A stretch of DNA of 64,000 nucleotides. Source: Tautonia marina (lineage in GTDB: Bacteria; Planctomycetota; Planctomycetia; Isosphaerales; Isosphaeraceae). Of this stretch, positions 1-8,966 are shown piece after piece. Location of the stretch: the NCBI RefSeq assembly GCF_009177065.1, contig NZ_WEZF01000002.1, positions 248,001-312,000 on the forward strand. Reading direction: 5' to 3'. The notes under the pieces are model-generated. The model saw nothing but the letters and a program-made list of their open reading frames with translations. It did not search any database and was not told where the DNA came from. A program made the position numbers and the translations under genes. Every line of letters begins with the position of its first letter. Positions within the stretch are counted from its first letter, which is position 1.

Positions 1-1
1 G

Positions 2-3000
2 CGCCCGTTGAAGCTGGGCATCGACCTTTCCGGCGGCACGATCCTGGTCTACCAGGTCGAGGAACAAGCCGGCGAGCAGGTCGACCTGAACGAACTCGTG
101 GCAGCCCTGAAGCGGCGCATCAATCCCGAAGGGGTGTTCGACATCACGATCCGACCCGTCGGTCAGGATCGGGTCGAAATCATCATGCCCGAGGAGATGG
201 CCAACCAGGCCGAGGAAGTCAAGCGCAAGCTGACCGAGGAAGGCTCGCTCGCCTTCCGGATCCTCGCCTCGACCAATCGTGCCGCCGACTTCCCGTCTTA
301 CCTCAATCGTCTGAACCGAGACACCGATCCGATCGTCGATCGGTTGCCGGTCGTCACCTCGCCCGGCTCTGAGACCGAGAGCTTCCGCTGGGCGAAAGTC
401 GGCGAGGAACTCGTGGTGCCCTCCGCCAGCGGCACCCCGACCTCGGTGAGTGAACAGACCATCACCGACACCAATGCCGACTGGGAGCCGAACCGCTTCC
501 GAGGCTTGCAGGTCGTTCTGCAACGCTCTGGAAGCGCCCCCTCCGCCCGATTCGAGATCGAGCGTAACACGAACGACACGCTCGTCCTTCGCCAACCGCA
601 CCAGCTCGAATCGAGCGCCATTACCGGCTACTCGATTGACTACGCCGACGGCCCGAACCAGATCATCGACCCGATCCGGGAGTGGCCCACCAATCGCTAC
701 TCCGGTCTCCCCGTGGTTCTGGAAGGTCTTCGAGACGGTGAGCCGGCCACGCTGACTGCCGAGATCTCCGGCAACACATCCAACACCTTCACCCTGACTG
801 AAGCGCACGGGCTCGAATCCGTCACCTCTTACCGCCTGGCATACAACCCAAGCGGCATCGCCGTGGGGCCGGACGGAGTTTCGATCACTCCCGAAGCCGC
901 TGGAGACTGGATCGTCCGGGGCGTGCCGGTTCCCACCCAGCCGGGCCTCACCGAGTACTTCGTCCTCTACGAGGTCCCCCGAGAATCGCAGGATGTGACC
1001 GGTGACATGCTCGATCGGGTCTACCCGACCACCGATGAGCAGCTCCGGGCCGCCGTCGGGTTCAACCTCGATCCGACCGGATCGCGACGCTTCGGCAACC
1101 TGACCGGACGCTATCGCCCTCGCCAGGAAGGGGCCTTCCGGTTCAACCTCGCCATCCTCCTCGACGGCGAGATCATGTCGGCCCCCCAGATCAACGACCG
1201 CATCACCGACCGCGGCATCATCACCATGGGAGGTCGCGGCAGCCAGGCCACCGAACAGGTCAACTATCTGATCGATATCCTCCGGGCCGGAAGCTTACCG
1301 ATTGCCTTGCAAAGTCCTCCGCTTCAGGAGGAGACGATCGGCCCAACCCTCGGCGAAGACACGATTCGCAAGGGGGTCTACGCAATCACGATTGCCCTGG
1401 GCCTCGTTCCGCTGTTCATGCTCGTGTATTACCGAGTCGCGGGCTTGATCTCGGTCATCGCCTTGCTCTTGAACATGGTCTTGCTGCTGGCCTCGATGGC
1501 CCTGACCGGCAGCTCGATCACCTTGCCTGGTCTGGCCGGTCTGGCATTGACGATCGGCATGGCCGTGGATGCGAACGTCCTCATCTTTGAACGGATGAGG
1601 GAAGAACGGGACCGGGGTGCACCACTCGGCCAGCAGATCCGCAACGGCTTCGGCAAGGCCTGGTCCACGATTCTCGACTCGAACGTCACGACGATCCTGA
1701 CGGGCATCGTCCTCTGGTCGGTCGGGACCGAGGAGGTCAAAGGGTTCGCCCTTGTGACGATCATCGGCCTGCTCTGGAACCTGTTCACGGCCGTCTTCGT
1801 CTCTCGAACGCTCTTCGACCTGGCCTATCAACAAGGCTGGATCAAGCGGCTCAGCATGCTCCGGGTCCTGAGCAAGACGAACATCGACTTTGTCGCCCCC
1901 CGACGCTACTGCATGGCCGGTTCGCTCCTGGTCATTGCGCTCGGGCTGACGGTGTTCTTCAACCGAGGAGGTGCCGACCAGCGGGGCGCGATGTACAACA
2001 TTGACTTCACCGGCGGTACGCTGGTCACACTCCGGCTCGATAGCGAAGAACTCAAAGGGCTGAGTTCCTCGGCCCGAGTCTCCGCCGTGCGAAACCAGGC
2101 GGGAGAAACGCTGCCGAACGTCACGGTCGAGAGCCTGACCCTGATCGACGCGGAAGGCGGCCCCTCCGCTGCTCCTCGCTATAACATCCGAACGACCGAG
2201 GAGTCTCCCGAAGAGGTTCAGAAGGCCATTCTGGAAGCCTTCAGCGATAGCCTGGTTCGGGTCGAACTTCAGACCGAAACGATGACTGACGAGGCGTCCG
2301 ACCCCGTCCTCGACGAGGCCGACTCGACCCGCTACCGCCTCTCCTTGAACCTTCCCCAGGCACCGTCTCGGATCACCGAGGCACTCGCTCGCGTTCTGGC
2401 GTCGGCCGATCCTCCGGTCCCGAGCCCTCGAAGCCAGTTCAGCATCTCGAACCCCGACGCTCCGCCCAACAACCCGGACCAGGCTGGCGAAACCCTCGAA
2501 CTGAGCACCACCATCCCGCCCGACCAGTTCGATCCCGCCCTGGCCACGCTCGGAGAAGAACTGCGCAATGACCGCGACTTCCTGTTCGAACGTCTGGAGA
2601 ATTTCGGCGGCGTTGTGGCGGGCGAAACTCGTCAGAAGGCCATCGTGGCCATCATCGCGAGCTGGATGATCATCATCGCCTACCTCTGGTTCCGCTTCCA
2701 GGCGGTCGCCTACGGGTTCGCGGCGGTGATCGCCCTGATCCACGACGTGCTCATCGCACTCGGCGCCGTGGCGCTGGCCGGCTACAAGATCGACCTGCCG
2801 ATGATCGCCGCCTTCCTGACCTTGATTGGCTTCTCGGTCAATGACACGATCGTCATCTTCGACCGCATCCGAGAGATCAAAGGCAAATCGCCGAACCTCA
2901 CGGCCCGCCTGGTCAACGACGCGATCAACATGACCCTGAGCCGGACGATCCTCACCTCACTCACCACCTGGCTCGTGGTGTTAATCTTCTACGGATTCGG

Positions 3001-3151
3001 TGGTGAGGGGCTTGCAGGTTTCTCGTTCTGCCTGGTGATCGGCTTCATCAGCGGCACCTACAGTACGATCTTCATCGCCGCCCCGATCCTCGTCGAGTGG
3101 CTCGGGAAACGATCGAAGAAGGGCTCCGAGGCCCTGGCAACCAGCCGGTAA
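2..3151 (+). CDS. secDF: SecD-SecF fusion, Sec translocon accessory protein (5' end cut by window)
   Basis: Proton-driven accessory of the SecYEG translocon in the inner membrane, pulling exported proteins across. The reading frame is open from base 2, so the first transmembrane helix and start codon lie upstream. Residues below are counted from the codon at 8. The SecD signature KLGIDLSGG is at 2-10, the SecD membrane block at about 457-610, the SecF signature FTGGT near 672 and the SecF helices at about 880-1035. SecD and SecF are one polypeptide, as in several planctomycetes and Bacillus. An insertion of about 200 residues (about 90-300) in the SecD periplasmic region holds two similar segments of about 60 residues. 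A strong hairpin follows the stop. Confidence 0.95.
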   Translation, partial: RPLKLGIDLSGGTILVYQVEEQAGEQVDLNELVAALKRRINPEGVFDITIRPVGQDRVEIIMPEEMANQAEEVKRKLTEEGSLAFRILASTNRAADFPSYLNRLNRDTDPIVDRLPVVTSPGSETESFRWAKVGEELVVPSASGTPTSVSEQTITDTNADWEPNRFRGLQVVLQRSGSAPSARFEIERNTNDTLVLRQPHQLESSAITGYSIDYADGPNQIIDPIREWPTNRYSGLPVVLEGLRDGEPATLTAEISGNTSNTFTLTEAHGLESVTSYRLAYNPSGIAVGPDGVSITPEAAGDWIVRGVPVPTQPGLTEYFVLYEVPRESQDVTGDMLDRVYPTTDEQLRAAVGFNLDPTGSRRFGNLTGRYRPRQEGAFRFNLAILLDGEIMSAPQINDRITDRGIITMGGRGSQATEQVNYLIDILRAGSLPIALQSPPLQEETIGPTLGEDTIRKGVYAITIALGLVPLFMLVYYRVAGLISVIALLLNMVLLLASMALTGSSITLPGLAGLALTIGMAVDANVLIFERMREERDRGAPLGQQIRNGFGKAWSTILDSNVTTILTGIVLWSVGTEEVKGFALVTIIGLLWNLFTAVFVSRTLFDLAYQQGWIKRLSMLRVLSKTNIDFVAPRRYCMAGSLLVIALGLTVFFNRGGADQRGAMYNIDFTGGTLVTLRLDSEELKGLSSSARVSAVRNQAGETLPNVTVESLTLIDAEGGPSAAPRYNIRTTEESPEEVQKAILEAFSDSLVRVELQTETMTDEASDPVLDEADSTRYRLSLNLPQAPSRITEALARVLASADPPVPSPRSQFSISNPDAPPNNPDQAGETLELSTTIPPDQFDPALATLGEELRNDRDFLFERLENFGGVVAGETRQKAIVAIIASWMIIIAYLWFRFQAVAYGFAAVIALIHDVLIALGAVALAGYKIDLPMIAAFLTLIGFSVNDTIVIFDRIREIKGKSPNLTARLVNDAINMTLSRTILTSLTTWLVVLIFYGFGGEGLAGFSFCLVIGFISGTYSTIFIAAPILVEWLGKRSKKGSEALATSR

Positions 3152-3177
3152 TCCGCGTTGGAATGCGTCTGAACCTC

Positions 3178-3214
3178 CGAAACGCCCCGCCAAGCAACTT
3201 GGCGGGGCGTTTCG
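3178..3214. terminator. Bidirectional terminator between secDF and the Nudix gene
   Basis: A perfect 17-bp GC-rich inverted repeat (3178-3194 with 3198-3214) with a 3-base loop lies between two converging genes. The stem ends in AAA/TTT, so it could work on both strands. Confidence 0.85.
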
Positions 3215-3259
3215 TGTTCACAGAGGCGAAAACCGCCGCGGAGGTAGCGGGTCGATCAG

Positions 3260-3700
3260 TCAGGAGGGCTCAACCAGCTCCGACGAGGCATCCAGGTGCC
3301 TCGCAACCGCCTCCAGAAGCGGGTTGATCGTCTGTTCCTGAATCTTGTGCGGCGGTTGCCAGACAATCCATTCGTGGCCGAGGTGCTCCGTGGCCGCAAT
3401 GGGCGGTCGCTCCGGCACCGTTGCCAGAAAGATCACGAGGGTCTTGCAATCGAGCGTTCCGGACTTCTTCCGCACAGGATAATAGACCAGCTCAAACCGG
3501 AACGACTCATCGAGCACGATCGAGGACCGGGCAATGCCCGTTTCCTCCTCGAACTCGCGGTACGCGCACTCCAGATCCGACTCGCCGGGATCGACCCTCC
3601 CTTTCGGGAGATCCCAGCGGTCGGCGTGCCGCATCAGCAAAAACGATCGGGGCTCGGAGCGGGTCATTAGCAAAATGCCGCAGGCTCGGATCTGTCGCAT
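3260..3700 (-). CDS. Nudix hydrolase, diadenosine-tetraphosphatase-like
   Basis: A 146-residue cytoplasmic pyrophosphohydrolase, likely acting on dinucleoside polyphosphates or another nucleotide derivative. The Nudix box G-x5-E-x7-REFEEETGI is complete at about residues 34-56 (starting GRVDPGE), with the metal-binding glutamates in place. An RHADRWDLPKG stretch just before it is typical of bis(5'-nucleosyl)-tetraphosphatases (family knowledge). It lies 36 bases downstream of citramalate synthase on the same strand, so the two are probably co-transcribed. The exact substrate cannot be read from sequence. Confidence 0.85.
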   Translation of the reverse strand: MRQIRACGILLMTRSEPRSFLLMRHADRWDLPKGRVDPGESDLECAYREFEEETGIARSSIVLDESFRFELVYYPVRKKSGTLDCKTLVIFLATVPERPPIAATEHLGHEWIVWQPPHKIQEQTINPLLEAVARHLDASSELVEPS

Positions 3701-3736
3701 CGTGCGGTCGGTCCTTCCGAATCGCGTCTCAAGACC

Positions 3737-5359
3737 TCATCCCCGGGAGGAAGCAGAGGCGAGCTTCCCCTCAGGGTGATCCGAGGCCGATTGTCTGGCG
3801 TCCTTCGAGAGCTTGTGATCAAACGCATCGACCAGGGCAAGCCAGCTCGCCTCGATGACGTTCTCGGACACGCCAACCGTTCCCCAGACCGAATCCTTGT
3901 CGCGGCTCTCAATCACCACGCGGACGCGAGCCGCGGTGCCGGCCCGAGCATTGATCACGCGGACCTTGTAGTCCACCAGACTCATTTCTCGGAGCTTCGG
4001 GAAGTGCGATTCGAGCGCCTTGCGCAACGCCCCGTCCAGGGCGTTGACCGGGCCGTCTCCCTCACTCACGGTATGCTCGATGGTTTCACCGACGCGAAGC
4101 TTCACCGTCGCCTCGGTGATCGGGTCGCCGCCGTCACGAGCCTCGACACTCACATGATAGTGCAGCCTCTCAAACCAGTTCTGATACCGTCCGGCTTCCT
4201 TCTCGACGAGCAACACAAAGCTGGCCTCGGCAGCCTCGAATTGATACCCCTCGTTCTCGAGATCCTGCACCCGAGCGAGCACCCTGGCCATCAACTCCGA
4301 ATCATGTTGCAGGCCATGCTCGGCCAGCTTCTCCGCAATGTTCGACCGGCCTGACAATTCGCTCACGAGCACCCGGCGCTCGTTGCCAACAACGCTCGGA
4401 TCGATATGTTCGTAGCTGTGGACCACCTTCCGGATGCCGTGAACGTGCATCCCCCCCTTATGCGCGAACGCACTGGCCCCGACAAACGGTTGACCGTTTC
4501 GGAAGTTCAGATTGGCCAGTTCGTAGACGTATCGAGACACTTCCGTCAGATGCGTCAGACTTCCCGAGCGGAGCAGTTCGTATCCCTCATATTTCAAGGA
4601 AAGGTTGGCGATCGCGCTGCACAGATCGACATTCCCGCAACGCTCTCCGATGCCGTTGATCGTTCCCTGCACCTGGGTCGCCCCGCGACGGATCGCGGCC
4701 AGTGTATTGGCCACGGCCAGGTCGCCGTCATTGTGCGTATGGATCCCGAGGGGCACCGATGTCACCTGCCGAACGGCGTCAATCGCCTCGGCGATCTGTT
4801 CGGGCAAGGTCCCGCCGTTGGTGTCGCAAAGCACGATCCAGGCCGCCCCAGCCTCGGCCGCGTGTCGGATCGTGTCGAGCGCATAATCGGGGTTCTTTCG
4901 ATAGCCGTCGAAAAAGTGCTCAGCATCGTACACGATCTCAGGACCGTGAGGCGCGGCACCGAGAAAGGCCACGGAATCGGCGATCATCCGGAGGTTTTCC
5001 TCCAGGCTGACCCCGAGCACCTCCCGAGCGTGCAGATCCCAGCTCTTGCCGACCACGGTGATCACAGGCGACCCCGCGCCCACCAACGCCTTCATGCCCG
5101 GGTCATCTTCCGCGGCCATGTCTCTGCGGCGGGTCATTCCGAAGGCGGCGACCCGAGCATGGTCCAGGTCCAGATCGCGGATGGCTCGGAAAAATGCCTC
5201 GTCCTTGGGGTTCGACAGGGGATATCCCCCTTCAATGTAATCAATTCCCAGTTCATCGAGCCGTTGGGTAATGAGCAGCTTGTCCTGAAGCGAGAAGTTC
5301 ACTCCCTCGCCCTGGCTGCCGTCGCGCAGAGTTGTGTCGTAGATGGCGATGCGCGTCAT
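3737..5359 (-). CDS. cimA: (R)-citramalate synthase
   Basis: Condenses pyruvate with acetyl-CoA to citramalate, the first step of the threonine-independent route to isoleucine (2-oxobutanoate). The 540 residues contain the DRE-TIM motif TTLRDGSQGEG near the N-terminus, HTHNDGDLAVANTLAA for metal binding, and GTINGIGERCGN. The C-terminal 150 residues match the LeuA-type dimerised regulatory domain, so feedback control by isoleucine is likely (inference). The IEGGYPLSNPKD stretch distinguishes it from 2-isopropylmalate and homocitrate synthases. The ATG at 5359 gives the full N-terminal barrel strand. Confidence 0.92.
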   Translation of the reverse strand: MTRIAIYDTTLRDGSQGEGVNFSLQDKLLITQRLDELGIDYIEGGYPLSNPKDEAFFRAIRDLDLDHARVAAFGMTRRRDMAAEDDPGMKALVGAGSPVITVVGKSWDLHAREVLGVSLEENLRMIADSVAFLGAAPHGPEIVYDAEHFFDGYRKNPDYALDTIRHAAEAGAAWIVLCDTNGGTLPEQIAEAIDAVRQVTSVPLGIHTHNDGDLAVANTLAAIRRGATQVQGTINGIGERCGNVDLCSAIANLSLKYEGYELLRSGSLTHLTEVSRYVYELANLNFRNGQPFVGASAFAHKGGMHVHGIRKVVHSYEHIDPSVVGNERRVLVSELSGRSNIAEKLAEHGLQHDSELMARVLARVQDLENEGYQFEAAEASFVLLVEKEAGRYQNWFERLHYHVSVEARDGGDPITEATVKLRVGETIEHTVSEGDGPVNALDGALRKALESHFPKLREMSLVDYKVRVINARAGTAARVRVVIESRDKDSVWGTVGVSENVIEASWLALVDAFDHKLSKDARQSASDHPEGKLASASSRG

Positions 5360-5561
5360 GAGAGGCGGTCCACCTGGCTCGAATCGATCGTCGTCTCGGA
5401 AAAAAAGCGTTCATCATTGTACCACGATAAACCGTGGCCGACGACTCCCGGACACACGGGCCACCGCCCTGGGTTCACCATCCGTTCAACGGGCTGGACC
5501 TCCCTGGGAGATCAGGCCATGATCGAGGCACAGCCCCCTGCTCCTCTCATCGAGGCCCGCC

Positions 5562-6239
5562 ATGCGCAGTGTTGAAGACCTGCTCGAAGCGATTGCCCAG
5601 GAAGCCCGACGGACCGAGTTTCCCATCGATGAACCCGTTTATAACGCCTGCAAGAAAGACCCGACCTGGCCAATTCTCTTCGCGGGCTCGCTGTCGGCCC
5701 GCGTCTGTTCGTTCGGACGCGACCTGGGCCGCGATGAAGTGAAATGGGGACAGCCCCAGATCGGTGCCGGCGGCCGCCTGGTCCGTCGAGAAGTCTACCG
5801 CGAGTTTCTTGGTGAGCCCCCCGACGATGACCCGAAATTTGAAGCAGCGCTTGATCATATTTTACTTTCCAACACCGTTCCGTACAAACCGCCCGGCAAC
5901 AAAGCGTACTCGACAACCGTCAAGGAACGCTTTCGGCCCTTCGTGGCCGAGTTCCTCGCAGCCCACTGGTCCGGCGACCGCGTGCTCTGCCTCGGAACCG
6001 AGGCCTTCAAGTGGTTTACCCCGTACGTGGGGACCAAGGTCGTCGACGACTTCTGGAAACGAGACGATCGCTACGAGGCCGACTTGCCTTGCGAGCTGGT
6101 CGTGGACACCGACGAAGGAACCTTCCGAAAGTCGATCGTCTTGGGGCCGCTTCCGCACCCCTCCCCGTTAAACCAGCGTTGGTATGGGAAGTTCCCGACA
6201 CTCCTCCGACAGCGTCTCCAGGCCATCGCATCGGCCTGA
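5562..6239 (+). CDS. Uracil-DNA-glycosylase-superfamily protein
   Basis: A 225-residue protein with the layout of the uracil-DNA glycosylase fold: a loop GRDLGRDEVKWGQPQIG near 45-65 in place of the family-4/5 GExPG active-site loop, LLSNTVPYKPPGN near 95-108, and GPLPHPSPLNQRW near 200, matching the HPS motif that contacts DNA. Such proteins remove uracil or other damaged bases. The first motif is not the classic GEAPG, so the catalytic residue and substrate are uncertain. It is divergent from cimA with about 200 bases between them. Confidence 0.75.
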   Translation: MRSVEDLLEAIAQEARRTEFPIDEPVYNACKKDPTWPILFAGSLSARVCSFGRDLGRDEVKWGQPQIGAGGRLVRREVYREFLGEPPDDDPKFEAALDHILLSNTVPYKPPGNKAYSTTVKERFRPFVAEFLAAHWSGDRVLCLGTEAFKWFTPYVGTKVVDDFWKRDDRYEADLPCELVVDTDEGTFRKSIVLGPLPHPSPLNQRWYGKFPTLLRQRLQAIASA

Positions 6240-6357
6240 CGACGTGATTCCCCAATTCGGGAAATCCGAAAGGCTTCAGGGTTGTTTGCGCGTGGTGAGA
6301 CCGCTACGTTGAGGAGATCGAACGACGCCGTTCCAGACAGCCGGGGGAGCGTCCACC

Positions 6358-6777
6358 ATGAGAAAAGTCCAGATGGTCACCGATCGCGAGCTTGAGATTC
6401 TCAAGGTCCTCTGGGCCAAGGGACGCGCCAGTGTCCGAGAGGTTCAGGATGAACTGGTCAAGGACAGTGGACCTGTTGCCTACAGCACGGTGCAAACCCT
6501 GCTGAACATCATGGAAGAAAAGAAAGGACTGGTCAGCCACGTCGTCGAGGGGCGAACCTTCATCTATATGCCGCTCAAATCCCCGGAACGAACCATCCGG
6601 GACCTGACGAGACGCTTCGTGGACCGGGTCTTCGACGGTGCGCTCGACCGAACACTCGTCGCGTTGCTTGATTCGAAGCCACCGACGCCTGAGGAATTCG
6701 ACCGTCTCCGGGCGATGCTCGACGAGGCGCAACGCCAGGGGTCCTCGACGGTTGGCTCGCAGAACCCTTCGGACTGA
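6358..6777 (+). CDS. BlaI/MecI/CopY-family transcriptional repressor
   Basis: A 139-residue winged-helix repressor. The N-terminus (LTDRELEILKVLW-like, residues 5-16, then VREVQDEL and AYSTVQTLLNIMEEKKGLV) is the standard BlaI DNA-binding domain, with a C-terminal helix for dimerisation. The partner membrane protease gene begins 46 bases downstream. In known systems the protease cuts the repressor on an outside signal and relieves repression (family knowledge). Here the target genes are unknown; no beta-lactamase is adjacent, so the signal may be something else. I could not find a clear TACA-N-TGTA operator upstream. Confidence 0.9.
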   Translation: MRKVQMVTDRELEILKVLWAKGRASVREVQDELVKDSGPVAYSTVQTLLNIMEEKKGLVSHVVEGRTFIYMPLKSPERTIRDLTRRFVDRVFDGALDRTLVALLDSKPPTPEEFDRLRAMLDEAQRQGSSTVGSQNPSD

Positions 6778-6823
6778 TCCGAGCAGACCATTCCTTCTTG
6801 ATTCGCCTTGTGGAACCTCGCCG

Positions 6824-8260
6824 ATGATCAGCACGGTCGATCGTCTGGGGCTCTGGTTGCTCGACCTCGGTCTTGTGACGCTCGTCTGGCTCTCGCTCGT
6901 GATGATCACCATGATGGCCTGCCGTCAGCCCGTGCGACGACGAGCCGTGGCACGGGTGGGGGTGCTCGGGGCACTCAGTCTCGGCCCCTTGATCCTGCTC
7001 CCGATCCAGACGTTTGACGGCGTGATCCCTCGATCGGTCCTGCTGGCCCCCTTGTCGGTTCTGGGGAATTGGGACGTGATCCCGCTGGACCTCCTGAGTC
7101 GGTTGCTCACGCTCGGCTACCTGAGCAGCGCCGTGGCGGGGCTTGGGTGGCTCTTGCTCGGCTCGCTGGCGTCGAGGCACCTGATCCGGACGGCTCGGCC
7201 TGCCTCGACCTGGGGGCTTGAGCAATACGACAGGCTCTTGAACTCCGAGGATCCAGCAGAGCGTCCGCGACTCCTCGTCTCGTCGAAGCTCGGACGACCG
7301 GTCTTGATCGGCGATTTTCGACCGACGATCGTGCTTCCTGAGGGATGGGATCAACCCGGTCCCGGCTCCGCCGAGCGCCTGCGGATGGTCTTGCGCCACG
7401 AGCTGGCCCACGCAGAGCACCGCGATCCGCGGTTCGTCTGGCTCTCGACGCTGTTGCAGGTCATCTGGGTGCCAATGCCCCCGGCCTGGTGGATCCGTCG
7501 GCGGTTGCTCCTCGATCAGGAAATCCTGGCCGACGATCTGGCCGCTCGAAAACTCGGCACGCCCGGTCGATCGTATGCCGCCTCCCTCGTGGAACTGGCG
7601 ATCGGAGGTCGAGACTACCCGGGTCGGTCCCTGTCCTCAGAACAACCGGACGTTGGGAATCGAGCCCCTCAGAGCTCTCCTCTCGTCCTCCGGGTCGCCA
7701 TGCTTCTCCAGTGCCCCTTCCCGATTCAACAGGCAGCTCCGGTCTGGTGGCGGATGGCGATGTCGACCGTGATGCTGTTCGCGCTGCTCGTTGTCTCTCG
7801 GTTCTCGCTGGTTCTTGCCCCCGAGACGACTCGGCATGAGGTGGCAAACGCCCCGACGATCCCGTTTCATCTGCTCGAACTGGATGTTTCCCCAGACGCC
7901 GAGGATGATGCCCTTCGGTTCCCGGCTCCCTTGCCTGACTCGTTCGAGCTGTCGGCATTCCTTCGAGCCAGTCCGGCCGACCTTGGCCGGATCGGAATCG
8001 CCGGATATCGGCTTGGCCCACCTTTGGAGTTCCCCACCCCAGTTGACGGTGGCTCAGACGGCTGGCACCGCGTTCGGTTACGGGTCGAAGGGTCCTCGGC
8101 TCAACTCTGGATCAACGACCAGCCCGTCGCCACGATGCCAGACCCTGCCGGGTCCGGGCAATGGCTCACCATCCGCCCTCCTCCCGGCGGCTCCTTGCAG
8201 CTCCGCGATCTGATCCTCTCTCCGTCGGAGCCGACCCGCTCGACGGACGGAACCGCCTGA
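6824..8260 (+). CDS. M56-family BlaR1-type membrane metalloprotease
   Basis: A 478-residue protein. The N-terminal third has about four hydrophobic segments, then a zinc protease motif RHELAHAEH (HExxH) and a second conserved stretch LDQEILADDLAA that supplies the third zinc ligand. A further transmembrane segment (MSTVMLFALLVVSRFSLVLA) leads to an outer C-terminal domain ending in a beta-rich part, GSLQLRDLILSPSE, which looks like a sugar-binding or laminin-G-type fold rather than the penicillin-binding sensor of true BlaR1 (inference). The ATG at 6824 is chosen because it starts just before the first membrane helix. It pairs with the repressor upstream. Confidence 0.85.
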   Translation: MISTVDRLGLWLLDLGLVTLVWLSLVMITMMACRQPVRRRAVARVGVLGALSLGPLILLPIQTFDGVIPRSVLLAPLSVLGNWDVIPLDLLSRLLTLGYLSSAVAGLGWLLLGSLASRHLIRTARPASTWGLEQYDRLLNSEDPAERPRLLVSSKLGRPVLIGDFRPTIVLPEGWDQPGPGSAERLRMVLRHELAHAEHRDPRFVWLSTLLQVIWVPMPPAWWIRRRLLLDQEILADDLAARKLGTPGRSYAASLVELAIGGRDYPGRSLSSEQPDVGNRAPQSSPLVLRVAMLLQCPFPIQQAAPVWWRMAMSTVMLFALLVVSRFSLVLAPETTRHEVANAPTIPFHLLELDVSPDAEDDALRFPAPLPDSFELSAFLRASPADLGRIGIAGYRLGPPLEFPTPVDGGSDGWHRVRLRVEGSSAQLWINDQPVATMPDPAGSGQWLTIRPPPGGSLQLRDLILSPSEPTRSTDGTA

Positions 8261-8263
8261 TCG

Positions 8264-8282
8264 GCTCCGCCCAAATCGGAGC
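8264..8282. terminator. Short hairpin between convergent genes
   Basis: GCTCCG at 8264-8269 pairs with CGGAGC at 8277-8282 across a 7-base loop, in the 40 bases between the M56 protease stop and the PfpI stop. No T-run is present, so terminator function is only likely from position. Confidence 0.4.
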
Positions 8283-8300
8283 GATTCCAGGAACGACCAC

Positions 8301-8837
8301 TCAGCGAGCGTTCGCCTCGGTCATCGCGTCGAAAATCCCCTTCATGAAGTCGGGGAGGTCGTTTGGCGTCCGGCTGGTCACGATGTTCCCGTCTCGAACG
8401 CAGGCGGCATCCTCCCAGATGGCCCCGGCATTCTCGACATCGTCTCGGATGGCAAAGAATCCGGTCAGCCGGCGCCCCTTGATGGCCTTCGTCGAGCAGA
8501 GCATCCAGGGGCCGTGGCAGATGGCGGCCAGTACCTTCCCCTGGTGAGCGGCCTTGGTGACCAGATCCACCATGGGCTGGCAGCGTCTCATGTGGTCGGG
8601 TGAATAACCGCCGGGAATGACAATGGCGTCAAAGTCCTCGGCCTTCACGTCGGCCGCTGCCACGTCAGACTTGGCCGGATACCCATGCTTCGACGCAAAC
8701 GACTCGCCTGCCCTTGGCCCAACGATCGTCACCTCGCAACCGGCTTCTCGGAGTCGGAGGACCGGATACCAAAGTTCCAGATCTTCGTAAAACTTCTCGA
8801 CCAGAACCGCGACACGCTTTCCTTTGACCTGTTCCAT
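8301..8837 (-). CDS. DJ-1/PfpI-family glutamine-amidotransferase-like protein
   Basis: A 178-residue member of the class I glutamine-amidotransferase-like fold. The nucleophile elbow VLAAICHGPWML carries the Cys-His pair, and an acidic residue in LVEKFYEDLELW at the N-terminus fits the third active-site position of PfpI proteins. Known relatives act as protein or glyoxal deglycases or as intracellular proteases. The frame extends further upstream, but the ATG at 8837 is chosen because AGGAAG lies 9 bases before it and the family N-terminus (KRVAVLVE) follows at once. Confidence 0.85.
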   Translation of the reverse strand: MEQVKGKRVAVLVEKFYEDLELWYPVLRLREAGCEVTIVGPRAGESFASKHGYPAKSDVAAADVKAEDFDAIVIPGGYSPDHMRRCQPMVDLVTKAAHQGKVLAAICHGPWMLCSTKAIKGRRLTGFFAIRDDVENAGAIWEDAACVRDGNIVTSRTPNDLPDFMKGIFDAMTEANAR

Positions 8838-8966
8838 CGGGGGATGCTTCCTGAAGATGCGGGAATCGGATCGGCTCATTGGGATCGACCGCCGAGCAGT
8901 ATATCGAAGCTGAGGGCCTGCTCGCAAAACGCGAGCAGGTTCCCCCACCTTAAGCCGATTTGAGGA

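Noticed and set aside
1295-2743. Minus-strand frame of 482 codons inside secDF
   Set aside because: Fully antisense to a conserved gene; Arg/Asp/Gln-rich with no recognisable fold.
6240-6357. BlaI operator
   Set aside because: No TACA-type inverted repeat could be found before the repressor gene.
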